Origin: Mesorhizobium loti R88b
Lineage (GTDB): Bacteria; Pseudomonadota; Alphaproteobacteria; Rhizobiales; Rhizobiaceae
Assembly (NCBI RefSeq): GCF_013170845.1
Contig: NZ_CP033367.1
Coordinates: forward strand, 4,713,001 to 4,777,000
Length of the DNA: 64,000 nt
Reading direction: 5' to 3'
The notes under the pieces were generated by a model. It searched no databases. It saw only the letters and a list, made by a program, of their open reading frames with translations, and was not told where the DNA came from. Each line of letters starts with the position of its first letter. Position 1 is the stretch's first letter. The translations under genes were made by a program, and so were the position numbers. Shown here piece by piece: positions 63,763 to 64,000 of the stretch.

Positions 63763-64000
63763 TCACACCAGCCCAACCAGCAAAGCAGCGCCGCCGAGAA
63801 ATCCTGCCGAACAGACCCACAGCAGCCAGAGCCCGCGCACCCGGCATTCGAGCACGGCCGAGCCGGGGTTGGCGGGGTCATAGTGCACATCGACCTTGCT
63901 GCCCTCGGCGTAGCTTCGCGCCTGACCGCTGACGAGGCCGGGCAGCGAAGCCGTGACCGTGGCGCCGAAGCTGATGCGGTCGGAACTGTAGCGTTGGCCG
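63763..64000 (-). CDS. DUF3592-like membrane protein, C-terminal part
   Basis: The frame is open from the window edge (first full codon at 63999) to a TGA at 63763-63765, so the 5' part lies outside. 78 residues seen: YSSDRISFGATVTASLPGLVSGQARSYAEGSKVDVHYDPANPGSAVLE, then a membrane segment LWLLWVCSAGFLGGAALLVGLV. GSKVDVHYDPANPGSAVLE is the DUF3592 hallmark. Function unknown. Probably one transcript with the exported protein gene below it. Confidence 0.8.
   Translation of the reverse strand, partial: GQRYSSDRISFGATVTASLPGLVSGQARSYAEGSKVDVHYDPANPGSAVLECRVRGLWLLWVCSAGFLGGAALLVGLV

Noticed and set aside
1-64000. CRISPR array, prophage, insertion-sequence transposase, integrase or rRNA
   Set aside because: No direct-repeat/spacer pattern, transposase, integrase or rRNA sequence was found on either strand.

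Overview
This 64 kb window is high-GC chromosomal DNA of an alphaproteobacterium of the order Rhizobiales, most likely Mesorhizobium or a close relative. The evidence is the family content and gene order: rne divergent from amiC; aroQ-accB-accC-aat followed by a DUF2155 gene and an NDUFA12-like gene; a BTLCP cysteine peptidase; PilZ and PAS_5 proteins; DUF982 and DUF3126 genes; and a B12-dependent ribonucleotide reductase. Short intergenic repeats built from two palindromes also fit rhizobia. The species call is inference from general knowledge; no search was run. I see no phage, insertion sequence with a transposase, CRISPR array or rRNA.

Layout. 1-4.5 kb: cell-wall amidase (partial) and RNase E, divergent across a ~650 bp leader. 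4.5-9.4 kb: an aminotransferase-glutaminase pair, an M48 TPR metalloprotease with a triplicated signal region, and a DsbA-like thiol oxidoreductase. 9.5-12.5 kb: 3-dehydroquinase, the biotin carboxyl carrier and biotin carboxylase of acetyl-CoA carboxylase, and an N-end-rule transferase, apparently one operon. 12.5-16 kb: an NTF2-like protein, a DUF2155 protein, an NDUFA12-like protein, then panBC. 16-22.3 kb: LuxR-type regulator, AIM24 protein, gatB with a GNAT acetyltransferase, a candidate small RNA, a yjhX-family gene whose 5' end is interrupted by a palindromic element, a CBS protein and a rhomboid protease. 22.5-26.2 kb: a ribose-type ABC importer. 26.7-29.1 kb: PAS_5, double PilZ and BTLCP proteins, all families linked to envelope or second-messenger signalling.

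29.1-31.1 kb is the most accessory-looking stretch: two divergent genes for different Cys-rich HNH-like proteins in lower-GC DNA, each bordered by strong hairpins, then an ankyrin protein. 31-41.4 kb returns to typical rhizobial housekeeping: gamma carbonic anhydrase family, cysE, a ureohydrolase, DUF192, a double cold-shock protein, glyoxalase I and threonine deaminase. 41.6-48.3 kb: an M24-fold protein apparently lacking metal ligands, two tandem paralogous lipoprotein hydrolases, adenine deaminase, a frameshifted SecD-like gene and tRNA-Leu(UAA). 48.4-57.2 kb: two Nudix hydrolases, an old-yellow-enzyme reductase, small DUF proteins, WrbA, a CinA N-terminal-domain protein, a universal stress protein, a purine phosphoribosyltransferase and a PilZ protein. 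57.2-64 kb: nrdJ under a probable NrdR box, a DUF2235 hydrolase, a secreted protein and a partial DUF3592 gene.

The main observations beyond routine annotation are: (1) a two-hairpin element that splits the start of a yjhX gene; (2) three dispersed copies of another ~100 bp two-hairpin repeat, one carrying a nested hairpin; (3) the divergent HNH-like gene pair; (4) a 19-residue triplication in the signal region of the M48 protease; (5) a candidate sRNA upstream of yjhX and an orphan minus-strand terminator at 26.5 kb; and (6) NrdR-type operators at nrdJ.
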